The notes under the pieces: generated by a model
The model's input: only the letters and a program-made list of their open reading frames with translations
Told to the model about the DNA's origin: nothing
Databases searched by the model: none
Made by a program: the position numbers and the translations under genes
Shown here: one piece after another, positions 15,297 to 27,365 of the stretch
Position numbering within the stretch: the first letter of the stretch is position 1
Layout of the letters: each line of letters starts with the position of its first letter
DNA from: Latrodectus hesperus
Taxonomy: Eukaryota > Arthropoda > Arachnida > Araneae > Theridiidae
Reading direction: 5' to 3'
NCBI GenBank assembly: GCA_037975125.1
Contig: CM075856.1
Location: forward strand, 3,026,934-3,090,933
DNA: 64,000 nt

Positions 15297-15300
<4 letters not shown>
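14650..15300 (+). other. Probable 3' part of the Penelope-like copy; T-rich degenerate tandem repeats
   Basis: No long frame. The first 350 bp are T/G-rich and include CCCCTGATGAAGCTGGCC near 15000. From about 15060 to 15290 a motif like TTTCAATGTGTTTTCCATTT recurs in diverged form several times. The block ends exactly at the second (TA)n tract, so it probably belongs to the same insertion as the reverse transcriptase. Confidence 0.45.

Positions 15301-15352
<52 letters not shown>
15301..15352. repeat. (TA)n microsatellite
   Basis: About 52 bp of TA dinucleotide bounding the right side of the Penelope-like copy. Confidence 0.97.
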
Positions 15353-15355
<3 letters not shown>

Positions 15356-16587
15356 CTTCCTGCACACATTGAAATTTGTCAATGAAAAGAAAACAAATCT
15401 AACCATCCATCAACTTAATTTTCTCTTTTTCTTTGTTTCATAAAACTACACCAATAAGGCATACAAGACCTTTGAAAACCTACCCTAGCACAATTCCTGG
15501 AATAAATATATTATCTGTAAACAATGAAGTAAACTGTTAAATATTAAATTTGTTTTGTTTTTTCCCTTCCATAATCTAACATTTGATGCCTCGGAAATGT
15601 TTTTGAGGAATAACTTGCAACACACATAAATACTTCTATCTTTTATCATGAATATTTTCTGCCTAAGAGATATCACACTGATAATCAGTTATTATTTCAT
15701 ATGTGTATATATTTTTAGAAAAGATATATAGATAGCTTTATCTCTATTTGAATAGAATTTTTGAAAAAAAAATTTGTATACATTTTTTTTCAAACTAAGG
15801 CTAGTTTACAATACATTAAATTATGATTTACTGCAATATCGATCAGGTTTAAGATTAGACAGATCTAAAGCTATTACGATTTGTAATTAAAAATCATACT
15901 ATTTGACGGTTTTGACTTTAATTTTACAACCATTCAAATGGGAACATAATAAATCAAACATCTACACTGAAACATTAAATCATTAATAATATGTAAAAAC
16001 TGAGAACCTATAATGTTCTAGTTTAAAATTAATTAAAGTTTTTTATATATTTTATAAATTGATATAAAGTAAAATTGAATTAATACTTGATTTTCATCTG
16101 TGCATGCAAAAGAAAATATTATGATAAATTCATCAGAAGTTGAAAGTACAAGTTTTTGTAAATGAATTTGATTACTAGAAACTAAAGTTTATTTAAAACA
16201 TGATATTTAATAATTATGAGAAATTATCTTATGTGATTTTGAAGATTTTCTAATCATAGTTAATGCACAGTTGAATAGAAGCTGCGTAAGTGTTGTTACC
16301 TCATTTGATATTCAATTGTGTATTTTAGAATCTAAGGCAAAATCATCAGAATTAATTGAACTGTCGTTTCAAAAAATTTAAAAATTCTTGTAGGTTCCAG
16401 GCATGACATTCGATATTTTCTTTAATAGCCCTTCAGAAAACTTTTGAATGAACTAAAATGCATTTTTATTTCCAATAACTTCTAATCATAAAATCAAATA
16501 TATAAAATAATTGTATTTGGATATTGAAATTTGTATTGCTGGTGCACCAGATATTGTATCAGCAGAAGCTGTCTCCTTCCCCTTTAC
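15353..16587. other. No gene seen
   Basis: AT-rich sequence without recognisable coding or repeat content. Confidence 0.5.
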
Positions 16588-16692
16588 CCTGAGCATGTCT
16601 ATTTCCATTCTCGATGGAGGAGCTCCTTGGAGACCTTTTTCTTGATTTTTTGAGAGAGCATGGGCTCGTGGATCTGGTGTAGCTCCGCTATT
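16588..16692 (-). CDS. Candidate internal host exon (35 codons, phase 0-0)
   Basis: On the minus strand an acceptor-like CACATTCAG precedes 16692, and a donor-like GTAAAG (plus-strand CTTTAC at 16582-16587) follows 16588. The 105-bp interval between them is a whole number of codons with no stop. It is markedly GC-richer than its surroundings and reads a hydrophilic segment containing GATPDPRAHALSKNQ and PPSRMEIDMLR. The frame stays open on both sides (16486-16767), so the exon limits rest only on the splice-like sites. No protein family was recognised. It could be an exon of a large host gene on the minus strand or a transposon fragment. Confidence 0.3.
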
Positions 16693-16699
16693 CTGAATG

Positions 16700-17519
16700 T
16701 GAGATTTGTAACAATAACAACAAAATTTGTATTTTATTTTATAATTAATATCTCTTGTACTAAACAAATTGCAATAGAAATGATATGAATCGTGAAACTC
16801 AATTGAGATGCATTAATACATTGATGAATAATAGCATAACTATGCTTAATATACTCAATATAATTTTTTAAGTAAACATATTGTAGACAGTTATACTCTA
16901 AGTTACCATTTAAATATTTCAGAAAAATTTAAATCATGGCATTGAATACTTGAGATGTATGATGACACTGGAGTTTAAACATTCCCATTAAAATATTCTT
17001 AAAGATACGCCCTTCTAGTCTTTTAAAATTACGATATAAGAAATAACAAAATATCACTTATTGGGAAAACATGATAGGCTGGAAATGAGAAGTGATTAAA
17101 TTTTTAAGAAATTTAATCACACTTATCATTTCCAGCCTATTTTAGAAAACAGTACAATTTATTGAAGACATAATAACACTTAACTTTGCTATTGAATCAA
17201 ATCATGATTGGATGTCAAGTAAAGGTGTAGTTAAGGAATCAACTTTAACAAGACTCCTTTGTTCATAGTAAGTCTGCAGTTTGATGATGTGGAAACCAAT
17301 TGGTAACTATTGATCAGTCGTTTTACATAGTTGAGAGACAGGAAAGCTTGTTAACCGAGGCAGCACCGAATATTTTCCGTATCAAAGATGTCTGTAACCG
17401 TAATAAAAGACTGTGCATTGTATTGATTCAAAATAATTCAGAAATCTCGAATAAATAGTGTAATCAGAGATTTTAGCCCAAGAAGAAGGCTATAATTACT
17501 GTGCAAAGACTCGTCAATG
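16700..17519. other. No gene seen apart from a hairpin
   Basis: AT-rich sequence holding the inverted repeat at 17074-17140. Around 17270-17480 the GC rises slightly, possibly the decayed upstream part of the LINE that follows, but no frame could be followed. Confidence 0.4.
17074..17140. repeat. Long near-perfect hairpin (miRNA-like or tiny fold-back element)
   Basis: ATAGGCTGGAAATGAGAAG... at 17074 pairs with ...CTTATCATTTCCAGCCTAT ending 17140. The arms are about 30-32 nt, with one mismatch and one 2-nt bulge around a short loop near TTTAAGAAA. The 67-nt size is in the range of animal microRNA precursors, but it could also be a minimal TA-flanked fold-back transposon. Confidence 0.7.
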
Positions 17520-18155
17520 CGAACAAGTTGTAACTAAGACTTGTATTCAAAGGTATCGAAGGTAATGAAAGGGCTGATGAACTTGCTAAACAAGGATCGT
17601 CTTTTGCTCCCATCGGTGCAAAACCTTTTTGTGGGATCAATATGAAGACCGCAAAAACCAATGTTCTTAGATGGGAAAACCGGAAGATGTATGAAGTCTT
17701 GGCTCAACACTCCTGGTCAAACCCACGCTAAAAGTATGATCTTTGGATCATCAGCGAGGATTGCCTCTGAAATTCTAAGATGCTCTAGGCAGAAGATACG
17801 TTTAATCGTAGGCTTCATAACCGGACACTACTATTTCAGAAAACACCTCCCTAAAATTGGACTGTTTCAGCAAGACCCTATCTGCAGGAAATGTCATACG
17901 CAAGAGGAAACGGCCAAGCCTATCATTTACGAATGCGAGACTCTTGCCCTCCCTAGATGAACCTCTTTAGGCATCATCCATACTAGAGTGTTACACCTAG
18001 ACTTCATTAAAGAGTTACATCGGACTTTATTGATAAAGTGGGTGTCCCGAGCAACTGGAACTAGGAAACATTGGGTTTGGAGTTAATAGTACAAAATGCT
18101 GATAAAAGCAGATATGTCCATGACATACAAACGCAACTCTAAGAAGAAGAAAAAG
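17520..18155 (+). pseudogene. 3' end of a non-LTR retrotransposon with RNase H remnant
   Basis: The plus-strand reading KGIEGNERADELAKQGS near 17545 is the conserved end of a LINE RNase H domain (usually HxGxxGNExAD). After a frameshift, the frame 17661-17960 contains KIRLIVGFITGHYYFRKHL and then CRKCHTQEETAKPIIYEC. The usual form of this zinc-binding tail has a His in the place where Pro stands here, so the site is damaged. Further stops follow, and a purine tail (AAGAAGAAGAAAAAG) ends near 18155. The order RNase H, LxGLLTGH-like block, CxxC...C is typical of R1/Jockey-type LINEs. It is a different family from the tails at 1.2 and 1.9 kb. The element is 5'-truncated and dead. Confidence 0.8.
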
Positions 18156-19079
18156 ACTTATATTCATTAGCAGTCCATATCATCACCCCAGCTGAGAGAC
18201 CATTCTTAATACATTACCATTATTCTAGTCATAAATGCCGTCAAACATAAATGGTCGTATCTTGGTTTTGTGAAATTGTGCTGTAAATTTAATGACGTCA
18301 ATCCATCCTTATTCCCAAGTCTTCAATCACAACATTAAAGATATTCTATCTGTGATGTGGATTCTAGTGTAGCCGAAACCATGGACTCTAAGTTGACTGT
18401 ACTTGCAGTTACAAATGTCGTAGGACTGTTCGTGTTAACACCTGTTGATTTCTAAACGGTAGCATTTCCCGACGCGGTGCTCGAGTTGTTCCTCTACGGA
18501 TAACAGATATTTATTTTCCGCTATTAGTTATAACGGCCAATGAGATCAATTAATATGTTCCGTAAACTCAACCTTAAAATATCGATTTTACATTCTCCAG
18601 ACAATAAGAGAATCTCGACAGACATAAACAGCAATATGGCAATTTTTTAGCTGCAATCCAAGTAAATTACAATTTTTCTTCTATTAAAGTTAGATATGGA
18701 TTGGTAAATATATTTAATCTCACGCTATGCATTACAGTCAAATTCTACCAAATGACAATTCTCTCTCACACACACACAATTAATATTTGTATATAAAAAA
18801 ACCTGCAATAAAATTTTTACATTTAAACACTACTTCCTGTATGTGCTATTCAATCTATTTTAGGTGCATGCACTGAACAGATAATAATTTACATATGGCA
18901 GCACTTTCTTCCTTACGTATAAATTTCAAATCTGTATGGTGATTATTTTTTTGTGAAACAATTTTAACTTCCGGGGTGTGCATTTAATACACATAGTTCA
19001 TAAACAATTGCATATTACTGAATATTTTTATTTATTTATTTAAAAGAAAATTCTCTTTTTGTTCCAAATGATGCTAAAT
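18156..19079. other. No gene seen
   Basis: Mixed composition with moderate GC up to about 18650, then AT-rich, with a short CA run near 18770. No product recognised. Confidence 0.45.
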
Positions 19080-19386
19080 ATAATTTTCAAATGTTGTTGT
19101 TGTCGTGTGCTAACTAGACTGGCAACATGGAGTGCGCTGCTCCACTTTTCCAACTGAACACTATTTTGGTGTGGAGTCCGACTTCTTCAATACATACGTG
19201 CCAAAGGTACTCGCTTATAGGGTAGGCAACTATTCTCACCTCATTCATACAAGGAAAGACAAAGATAGGATAGATAGAGAGAGAAAAATTTCATCCATGA
19301 CAGAACAGGGATTCGAACCCAGGACCTCTTTATCTGCAGTCAGGCACGCTGACCACTAGACAAGTTGGGTGGCATAATATTCAAAT
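19080..19386 (-). mobile_element. SINE, family 1, with 13-bp target-site duplication
   Basis: Reverse-oriented copy at 19093-19373. On the minus strand it starts with the tRNA-like head CTTGTCTAGTGGTCAGCGTG and the B-box GGGTTCGAACCC-type match (plus-strand GGGATTCGAACCC), followed by the common centre and a tail of GACAACAACAACA. The flanks ATAATTTTCAAAT (19080-19092) and ATAATATTCAAAT (19374-19386) differ by one base and are the target-site duplication. The element is nearly full length compared with its sisters at 7121 and 36150. Confidence 0.88.
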
Positions 19387-21950
19387 AAAAAATATATTTT
19401 AAGCTTCAGAAAAAATAATGTTAGTTATATAATGCTTTATATAAGTATTTATATAATCAAATGAGAATAAATATGAATATTCTATTTAAGATATGATTAT
19501 CGCTAATAACCATAAATTATCATTTAAATTCATTCTGAAACTAGTCAAAAACTATTTCGTTCCAACGATAATGAGGAATAGAGAACTCAAATACTTAAAA
19601 CATGTTCTATAAGCTCTAATAAAATTATTATTAAAATTTATTAATTTGGAAAATTTGAGTTTTACATTTTAGGATTTGAAAACAATTTGTTGTTTTATTC
19701 TTAAATTCATATTCAACTTTTTTAAAATAGTAATAATATCATACTTTGTAAATAAAATTATGCTATTATTTCCAGCCACATAAAAATAAATTGTTAACAT
19801 ACATGATTATTTATACTTATAACATTTCTACGATGGTGTTACGCTTTGAAAATTGTGACTATAACGTGGATGACACAAAGAAAATCTTATTCTGGAATGT
19901 AATAGATGGTTCCACTCTTTATCAAACCATTTATCATTTGCATTTCCTAGCATTCTTCCGCCTTTTACGATTTCGCTGATATCGAGAAAAGGGGTATTCA
20001 AAGAAAATGCAATTTGTTACAGGCTCGTATTTATGACCAGATACCCTGGTATTCCTTTCAAACGTGCAGGACAAGTGCATTATTCATTCGGTGAAGAAAT
20101 AACCTCTTATGATAACGAAAAAGTCTCAACCTCTAAATAATATTTATATGGAAAAGAAGAGTTCTTTCCTGTGAAGCAGTTGTTGGGAGAAAAGAATAAT
20201 TTTTCAGAGTCCGGGTTATATATCACATTCAAGCTAGTTATTTCCTTCCTTTGAACTTTAAAGTGAGAAGATACCATTGGTATTTTAAACTTACTTCACT
20301 AAATATAAATATGTATAATAGTTCACACTGTAAGTTCCATCGTTTTCTATGAACACGTAGTTTCTCGTATCAGTTTCCTCTTCTTAAATATGTTGTAGCA
20401 ACTTAATGTAAATATTCAGTTATTGCTTATGTATTTAAGATGGGAGTTGCTACTTATCCCTCCATCAATTCTTACAAATTTTGAAGTATGGTATTAAATT
20501 CATTTACATAAATATGATTAAAAATGAAATTATATTCAAGAGGTAATATATGTTTTGAAATATTTTTAGAGACTATATTTAAGAGAAAGGATGTAAAATA
20601 TTTTAATTTGCAATTTTCTGTTATAATTTTAGCGTATATTATTACAATTTTATTTCATTCATTTTCCTTGGTTTACTTTGAAAACTATTTTGTTAAAATG
20701 TAACTAAATTTAAATTAGCTTACCATGTAATTTTAATGTGTTTTAGTTGAAAACTTAATTAATATCATTTATAATATTGATCATATTAAATTGAAATTCT
20801 AATTTTGATAAATATCAGATCTATGTAAAATTTTGTAACATTTGTAATTGTAAATGTATTGGTAATTGTAATTGTAAGATTTGTAATTTGTAATAAAAAT
20901 GTAATAATGTAATAAAAATGTAAAAAAACATGTCTAATATTTGTAAAAAAATAATTCTTATATATAATAGTATATAATTTTGTAAAATATTATGTAATTT
21001 TCATACATTTTTCCTCTAAAATAAACAAAATACTAAGAAATAATTCAAAGATATAAGATTGATTTTTGAAGTAGATAACCACGTGCTCAAACGAAAATTT
21101 AAAATTTAAAAATTGTTTTAGCTCTTTGAAGCTGTAAAATAGTAACTCTATTGTTTCGTTAACTATAATTTTTTGTCTTAGTAAAGCTATGTATTTATAA
21201 ATGGTTTATTTTAAAAACGTTTCATATAAAAGTATGGAACAGGGAAAATATGAACTGCTATTAATGAACAATATAAAACATATTTTTTGACATTTACGGT
21301 TGATTTTATTAAAAATTTAACCAAGTGATGAAAAGATAAAATATTTTTATGAACGTTAATTAATTACTGGATATATAATAATAATTAGTATAAAGTAAAT
21401 AACTGATGTTAAAATCTCTAAGTGTTTATGTTATTTCTTTAACTGTCTAATACCAATCATGATATCTTTAAATTTGAACATAATCCAAATAATACTCGTT
21501 TTCAAACTTTTGAAAAGGATTATTTTGGACTTCGAAATAACGATAAGACACTTTATTACTAATCTAAGAAAATAAAATACTTTTTATTTAGTTTGTCTCA
21601 ATTTATAACAAAAATCAAATGATATACTTGAAATAACTTTCTATTTTAAAAATGCAAAAGGTTTTAGTTTATTCATCTAAGTCCAATATCTAATAAAGTT
21701 ACTGATCCATCATAGCCAAAATGCAAACAAAAAGTAAATTTATGAAACAGAAAAATAAGGTTTTTTTGCAAGAATGATAGCTTCAAATGTACAAAAGCAT
21801 TTTTTTCGACAGTGATAAATACAATGCATATAATTATATCAAAGTGAATCACAACGCATCAATGCTTAAAATCAATGAATTTAAGTTTTTTTCATAAAAT
21901 GCGAAATGTTTGAGAAAAGACGAGAATTTACAAAATAAAAATAATGGTTT
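19387..21950. other. No gene seen; low-complexity TTGTAA-type block near 20.83-20.94 kb
   Basis: AT-rich sequence. At about 20831-20935 the motif TGTAAT/TTGTAA recurs irregularly as a degenerate short tandem repeat. A slightly GC-richer patch near 19980-20240 gives no convincing exon. Confidence 0.5.
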
Positions 21951-22046
21951 AATTTTAAAGTACAAAGTATTTTAACACAGAAGACGAATTTTTGCTGACT
22001 TACTTCAACTTGTTTAGCGTGGAATAAATTTTAAACAGAAGAGAAA

Positions 22047-23087
22047 ATGGAGTTGACGCGAGAACATTTTCGCGCTATGATTTTCTACGATTTCAAAGCA
22101 GGATTGAATCAAGAAGAATGCGTTCAACGGTTGCAATTAGAGTTGGGTGATGAATATCCAGCTCGTGCTACTGTATTCAGATGGCTTAGAGAATTTAGAA
22201 GAGGTCGCCATTTTCTTCAGGATGAAGAACACACAGGAAGGCCGCCGTCGGCAGTCATCCCGGATAATATGTCTGCCATACGAAAAATGTTAATGGATGA
22301 TAATCGATGTACCTTTCAAATGATACAGAAGGAACTTAACATTGGATCCGCAGCCATACACAAAATCATTCATGAAGAATGACAAATGAAAAAAGTAGTT
22401 TGCCGTTGGGTTCCTCATAATCTAACTGAGCATCAAAAAGAGGAGCGTGTCAGAATCAGTAAAGAAACTCTTAATATGCTCAATGATGGTGGCCACAGCA
22501 TCATTTCTAAAACTGTAACAGGTGATGAAACGTACATACCGTTTTTTGACGTACCAGCACGTCAAGAAAGCAAAATATGGGTCTTTGAAGATGATCCCAC
22601 GCCGACAATGGTGAAAAAACAACGGGCACTGAAAAAAGTGATGTTTGCCGTTTTCTTCAGAAGTACGGGATGGGTCAAAGCCATCAAGTTGGAAGGACAG
22701 AAGACAGAAACAGCAAACTGGTATATCACTCAATGTCTTCCAGAAATTCTACAAGAACTGACTGTTAGGGGACTAATATCTCACCATGACAATGCATCTT
22801 CACATACAGCCGGATTAACAGTTGAGTTTCTTAAACAAAAACAAATGAAAGTGATCGAACATCCGCCGTATTCACCTGATCTAGCTATGTGCGACTTTTG
22901 GTTATTCTTTAATCTAAAAAAGAACTTACGTGGACGTCGTTTTCATTCAGAAGAAGAGATTGATGTGGCTATAAATGCATTTTTTTCATCTAATGGAAGA
23001 AATGAATGGCTTGAGACATTTAGTCTGTGGAAAATTCGTCTACAAAAGTGCATTGATGCTGGAGGAGACTACTTTGAACACATCTAA
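22047..23087 (+). pseudogene. Mariner transposase, full length with one in-frame stop
   Basis: The frame from ATG 22047 to the TAA at 23085-23087 is 346 codons, the usual length of a mariner transposase. It is broken only by a TGA at 22380-22382 (codon 112), after which the same frame resumes. The N-terminus carries the paired helix-turn-helix DNA-binding region (EHFRAMIFYDFKAGLNQEEC, then TVFRWLREFRRG). WVPHNLT is the linker hallmark. The catalytic residues are D160 (TGDETY), D248 (HHDNASSH) and D283 (PYSPDLAMCDFWLF); the last two have 34 residues between them, giving DD34D. The start is supported by the 5' leader TTTAGCGTGGAATAAATTTT, typical of this family. The 3' terminal inverted repeat lies at about 23122-23150 and reads ACGAGGGTCACTCTGAAAT on the minus strand. 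The matching 5' repeat was not found upstream, so the copy is probably immobile. Confidence 0.92.
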
Positions 23088-23150
23088 AATTTTGTAAGTA
23101 TAGCTTTCAAAACCTAGTTGTATCTCAAAAATTTCAGAGTGACCCTCGTA
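23088..23150 (+). repeat. Mariner 3' end with terminal inverted repeat
   Basis: The sequence after the transposase stop ends CAGAGTGACCCTCGTA at 23150, the outward end of the mariner. The terminal TA is the presumed target dinucleotide. Confidence 0.75.
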
Positions 23151-26100
23151 TTACAATTAATCTTGATTTTTTTTCCTGATAAAAATGCATTAAAAGCTCT
23201 TAATATGAATTCTAATAGAGTTTTTTTTCAAATATTCGAAAATGATGAGTATCATATTAGAAATGATAGTGCAGTTATCTTATAAATGGGTACATAATTT
23301 AAATATATTTCAATTTAATGTGACTCATTTAGCAATACAATGAAATATTTTATCAATTTAAAATATTAAATAAAAAAGAGTTCTACATAAAAATATGTTT
23401 GCATATAACTTTTGTTAAAACATACTTATTAAAAATACATAGAGTACTTTCTTATTAAGAAATAATTAGCTATTAAAAATAAAAAAAGAGTTAAAGAAGA
23501 CAATGTAATTGAAAATTAATGCCTAGTGGTTAAAAAATTAAAAGCAACATTTAAAAAAAATGCACAGTCGTTTTCCGGAATTTCAAAAATAGTTTCATTA
23601 GTCATAAAAAAGCCCAATATTATATTCTATACCTTCTCATTTTAGAATATTATTTTAAACCAATCAATGTTCAAAAGGTATCACCACAGTTATGAAACGA
23701 AATTTAGTCAAATGGACCTCAGCTAGAACAATTGTACTTTGAAATAAATTTTGAAATGTTTGCTACTGAATAAAGTAATGATCATTCGCCTCAAGAAATG
23801 GCCGAGTTCTTTGAAAACACACAGATGCCATAATGTGATTCAAATAAAGCCCGTGATGTTTTTCTCTTGCTTATGGTAATAACTTTTGTGAATGAAAGAA
23901 GATGTCTGGCTAGAAGCCAAGGCTTAAATGCCGAATCATAATACGGCATCTATTATTAAATCTGAGACCTCCATTTCTTGGAGGAAAATAAAATTGGCAG
24001 AAAGAGCTAATGCTTTGATTGAGATTCTTTTTTAAATTGCTTTGCTTATGTTTTCTAACACGCGAACAAGATGTCCTTTAATTCAATTTTCAAACAAAAA
24101 ATTTTGGTAAAGAAGAAATAATATATATGACAGAGAAAACTTTAATAATCTTGGAAATGACTCCTCGAATTGTAAATATGATGGCGCATTAAGGAATTAA
24201 AAGCAAATATTTTTTCTTTCTCGATTATTTTCTTCATTTCTCACATCCTAATATTTTACTCTGAAAAAAAGTTATATCATTAACAGAAACTATAAATTGA
24301 TTCTAATAAGTTTTATTTTTCTGATTATAAGTTTGAGAAGAAGAAACATTACATATTTTTATTCTTATTTCGTTATAGATGTTCTTCTTAAAATCTGCAT
24401 TTTTTTAATACTTTTTTATCGGTATAGGTTCTTGATATATATTGATTCATATTCATCATAAAAAAATGCTCTTTTTTATCGATTGTTCTAATACATAGAA
24501 GAATATTATAGCAATTGATAATTCTGTTCATACTTTTATTTGTTAGTAAAAATTGTTAGAACATTTTTGCGAACATTCAACGAGTTGTAAAAGTATTCAA
24601 AAATGTTAAGATTTTATGAATTGAATTGGTAATATTATCGAAACAAATGATGCTGTACCTTTAATTTTGAAGACACTTCTTCATTACATTACTATACATA
24701 TGTAGTATTTGCTGCTAAGGTCTTCTATTTTATACATTCTAATATTTTAAATTTTTTCTTCAATAAATATTGTTTTCCGCATAGCCAATTTTAAATGTCG
24801 ATTATAAAAGATACATTTTTAAAAATTCATTAAAATGGTTTGGAAATTTTTTTCACGGAAACAGAATAATTACAAATACAAATTAAATTATTTTAAGTTA
24901 AAAAATAAGGAATAATTTTAAAATGTTTTGATTGATTTAATTTTGTCCAATTGAGAAACGAACAGATATAATCTCCACTTAAAAAAGATATTATACAATA
25001 AGAAGCTTTTCATTCAGAAACTGTTTTAAGTGAAACTAAATACTTTTTGAATAATGCATGTTTTTGTGACTTAATATTTCTTAAAGTTTGGATTTTTTGT
25101 TCCAGTCTTGATTTCCAAAAAACATTTTAGCTACATAATTTAAAACCGATATTAATGTGATTGATTAAAAATGTCTTTATTTTCTAAAAGATTGAAATTC
25201 AAATTTTTAAAGCTATGACGTCATATTAAATAGTTAACATAATTTTAAAAGTCTTTTAATTCAACTAAGACTAATGATCATTATGGTTTCATTTTAGTTA
25301 GAATTTTAATTAAAATCAGAAATAATATATCGATAACAGTTTTAAGATTAGAATATTCTTTCCAAAGATTCTGTTGATCATTAGAACGAATCCACTAAAA
25401 TCAGAACAACCTTGATAAATTTTGCCCTATTATTTATGAAACAATTTCATCGTGTATTTTGGTGAAATGAAAGCTCCTTTCAAAGATTAATATTTGATGT
25501 TAACTTCGTTTATTAGAGAAACTCAGAGGAAAGACATAAATATCTTGTAAATATAAAGAATGTGGTCAAAAAGCTCAAGTATTTATATATGATAATATCA
25601 TATCTGCTGAGAATTTATAAAATATTAAAATAAAAGAGAGAAATCTGTATTGCACTTAAGAACTTACTTGAGGAAATTTTTCTCTAAAACAATATTTTTG
25701 CAATTTGTCAAAATAGAAATGCTTATAGAAATCGAAATGCAAATAGAAAGACTATATATAACTCTGTGCTTAAAAATTATACTTTTTGAAACTGTAACTG
25801 CAATATGTTTCATTGTTTTAGCAATCCTGAATGGTTTTTTTAAGGACAGTCAAATAAGAAAACTGGACAGTATATTTCACCGAAAAACTATGTTTCGACC
25901 CGTTCAACTGCATAGTATAGGTTGACATGACAAACTTTTGTATGGTTTGAATAAGGATACATTAGATGGAGTGATAATAACAACTTATATGTGGTAAAAA
26001 TGGTGACAAATTATTAAAAGTGGAATCAAATGTTTCGTCCAAAATCCTCATATATCTTATATGAAGCAAAGCATTTTATAAGACAGATCTAAATACATAT

Positions 26101-26219
26101 ACAGCAATAGATTGAGAAAAACGTAGATTCTAAACTATTATTCAATGAAAATTTCCAGATTTTTGTAGTTTTTAACAAAGCCTTTATTAGTTATTTTCTT
26201 TCTAAGAGAAAATTAGGCA
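23151..26219. other. Long AT-rich stretch, no gene seen
   Basis: No product, repeat family or splice-flanked exon recognised. A slightly GC-richer patch near 23770-24000 has no coding frame. Confidence 0.5.
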
Positions 26220-26544
26220 GCAAACTATTAAATATTTTTTATCCAATGGCGGGAACACAAGTATGACTGAACCCTATGCCACAATAAGGCCAGAAACTGC
26301 TACTCATTTATCATTACCCAGCGGGCACCTGTGAACCAAGTCACTGAGGCGAGTAGCGTTACCCGCGCCATACCACCACAAACCCGTTTATAGGGCGGGC
26401 CACATTTATACAACAACACAGAAGAAAGGACTGAGAAGGAAAGAAATATCCATGCCCGAACCGGGATTCGAACCCGGGACCCACAGCTCAGGAGTCAGGA
26501 ACGCTAACCTCTCAGCCAATCGGTCGGCGCAAACTATTAAATAT
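26220..26544 (-). mobile_element. SINE, family 2 (GGCTGAGAGGTTAGC head), with 16-bp target-site duplication
   Basis: The minus-strand copy at 26236-26528 begins GCCGACCGATTGGCTGAGAG, with A-box-like TGGCTGAGAGGTTAGCG and B-box GGGTTCGAATCCC. It continues through the shared centre (CCCTATAAACGGGT in reverse) to GGCATAGGGTTCA and an A-rich tail. A perfect 16-bp direct repeat GCAAACTATTAAATAT at 26220-26235 and 26529-26544 marks the insertion. The head resembles a Leu/Ser-type tRNA, but that assignment is tentative. Confidence 0.9.
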
Positions 26545-27235
26545 ATTAAGTGATAAATTGCAAATATTATGAAATTTAATCTGAGTGGCAGAAACATCAT
26601 TAATTATTATATTTGATTAATTTGAAAGTGTATTTTTCTATATAATCTAAAATTCTTTTTTTATAATTTTATGAAATCATTTTCTAATATTTTTTATTTC
26701 AAAAAAGCTAAATAGGACTATTTTAACTACGCTGAAAGAAAGAATACAAAAATATCGGATAGAATAAATAATAAAATTTTTACTTACTATCATTACTAAA
26801 AATGTGTTACAGATACAAAAATGCATATAAAAAACTATCTTTTAACTCATACTCAAATAAGATGGATTGGGAAAAGCTTTAAAGATTAGTTATGATGCGT
26901 TAAGCTCTTACTGCGGAAAAAATACGAAAACAATGATTATGTAACACACTTCCTCGAAAGGTAAATATCAGCTGTGTACCTGATCGGACGTGAAACATGA
27001 TGGATTGTAAGAGTTTTCTCTCTCTCACTGCAAAGTACTTATTCTTACTTACATACTAAAATAATTGCTTACACTTCCTAACAGCTATAATTTTATTGAT
27101 TGCTTTAAATATTATGAGTTAACAATGAGAATATCAGTTCTTATTTTTTTGTGAGGCATAATTTTTCTACAATTATAAATTAATTAATATGTGTCAAATT
27201 ATCAATATTTAAAAATTTGCAATAATGCGTTTTTA

Positions 27236-27238
<3 letters not shown>
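26545..27238. other. No gene seen
   Basis: AT-rich sequence with no recognised content. Confidence 0.5.
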
Positions 27239-27317
<79 letters not shown>

Positions 27318-27365
27318 TAAATAATGTATATATAGCTATAGCTATAGATATAGATAGATAGATAG
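27239..27365. repeat. (TA)n microsatellite grading into TAGC/TAGA repeats
   Basis: A TA tract to about 27312 is followed by GTATATATAGCTATAGCTAT and four GATA-type units. The tract abuts the head of the SINE that follows. Confidence 0.93.

Noticed and set aside
19980..20120. Short exon-like interval between TTACAG and a GTGAAG
   Set aside because: Weak donor, about 20 codons, no recognisable content.
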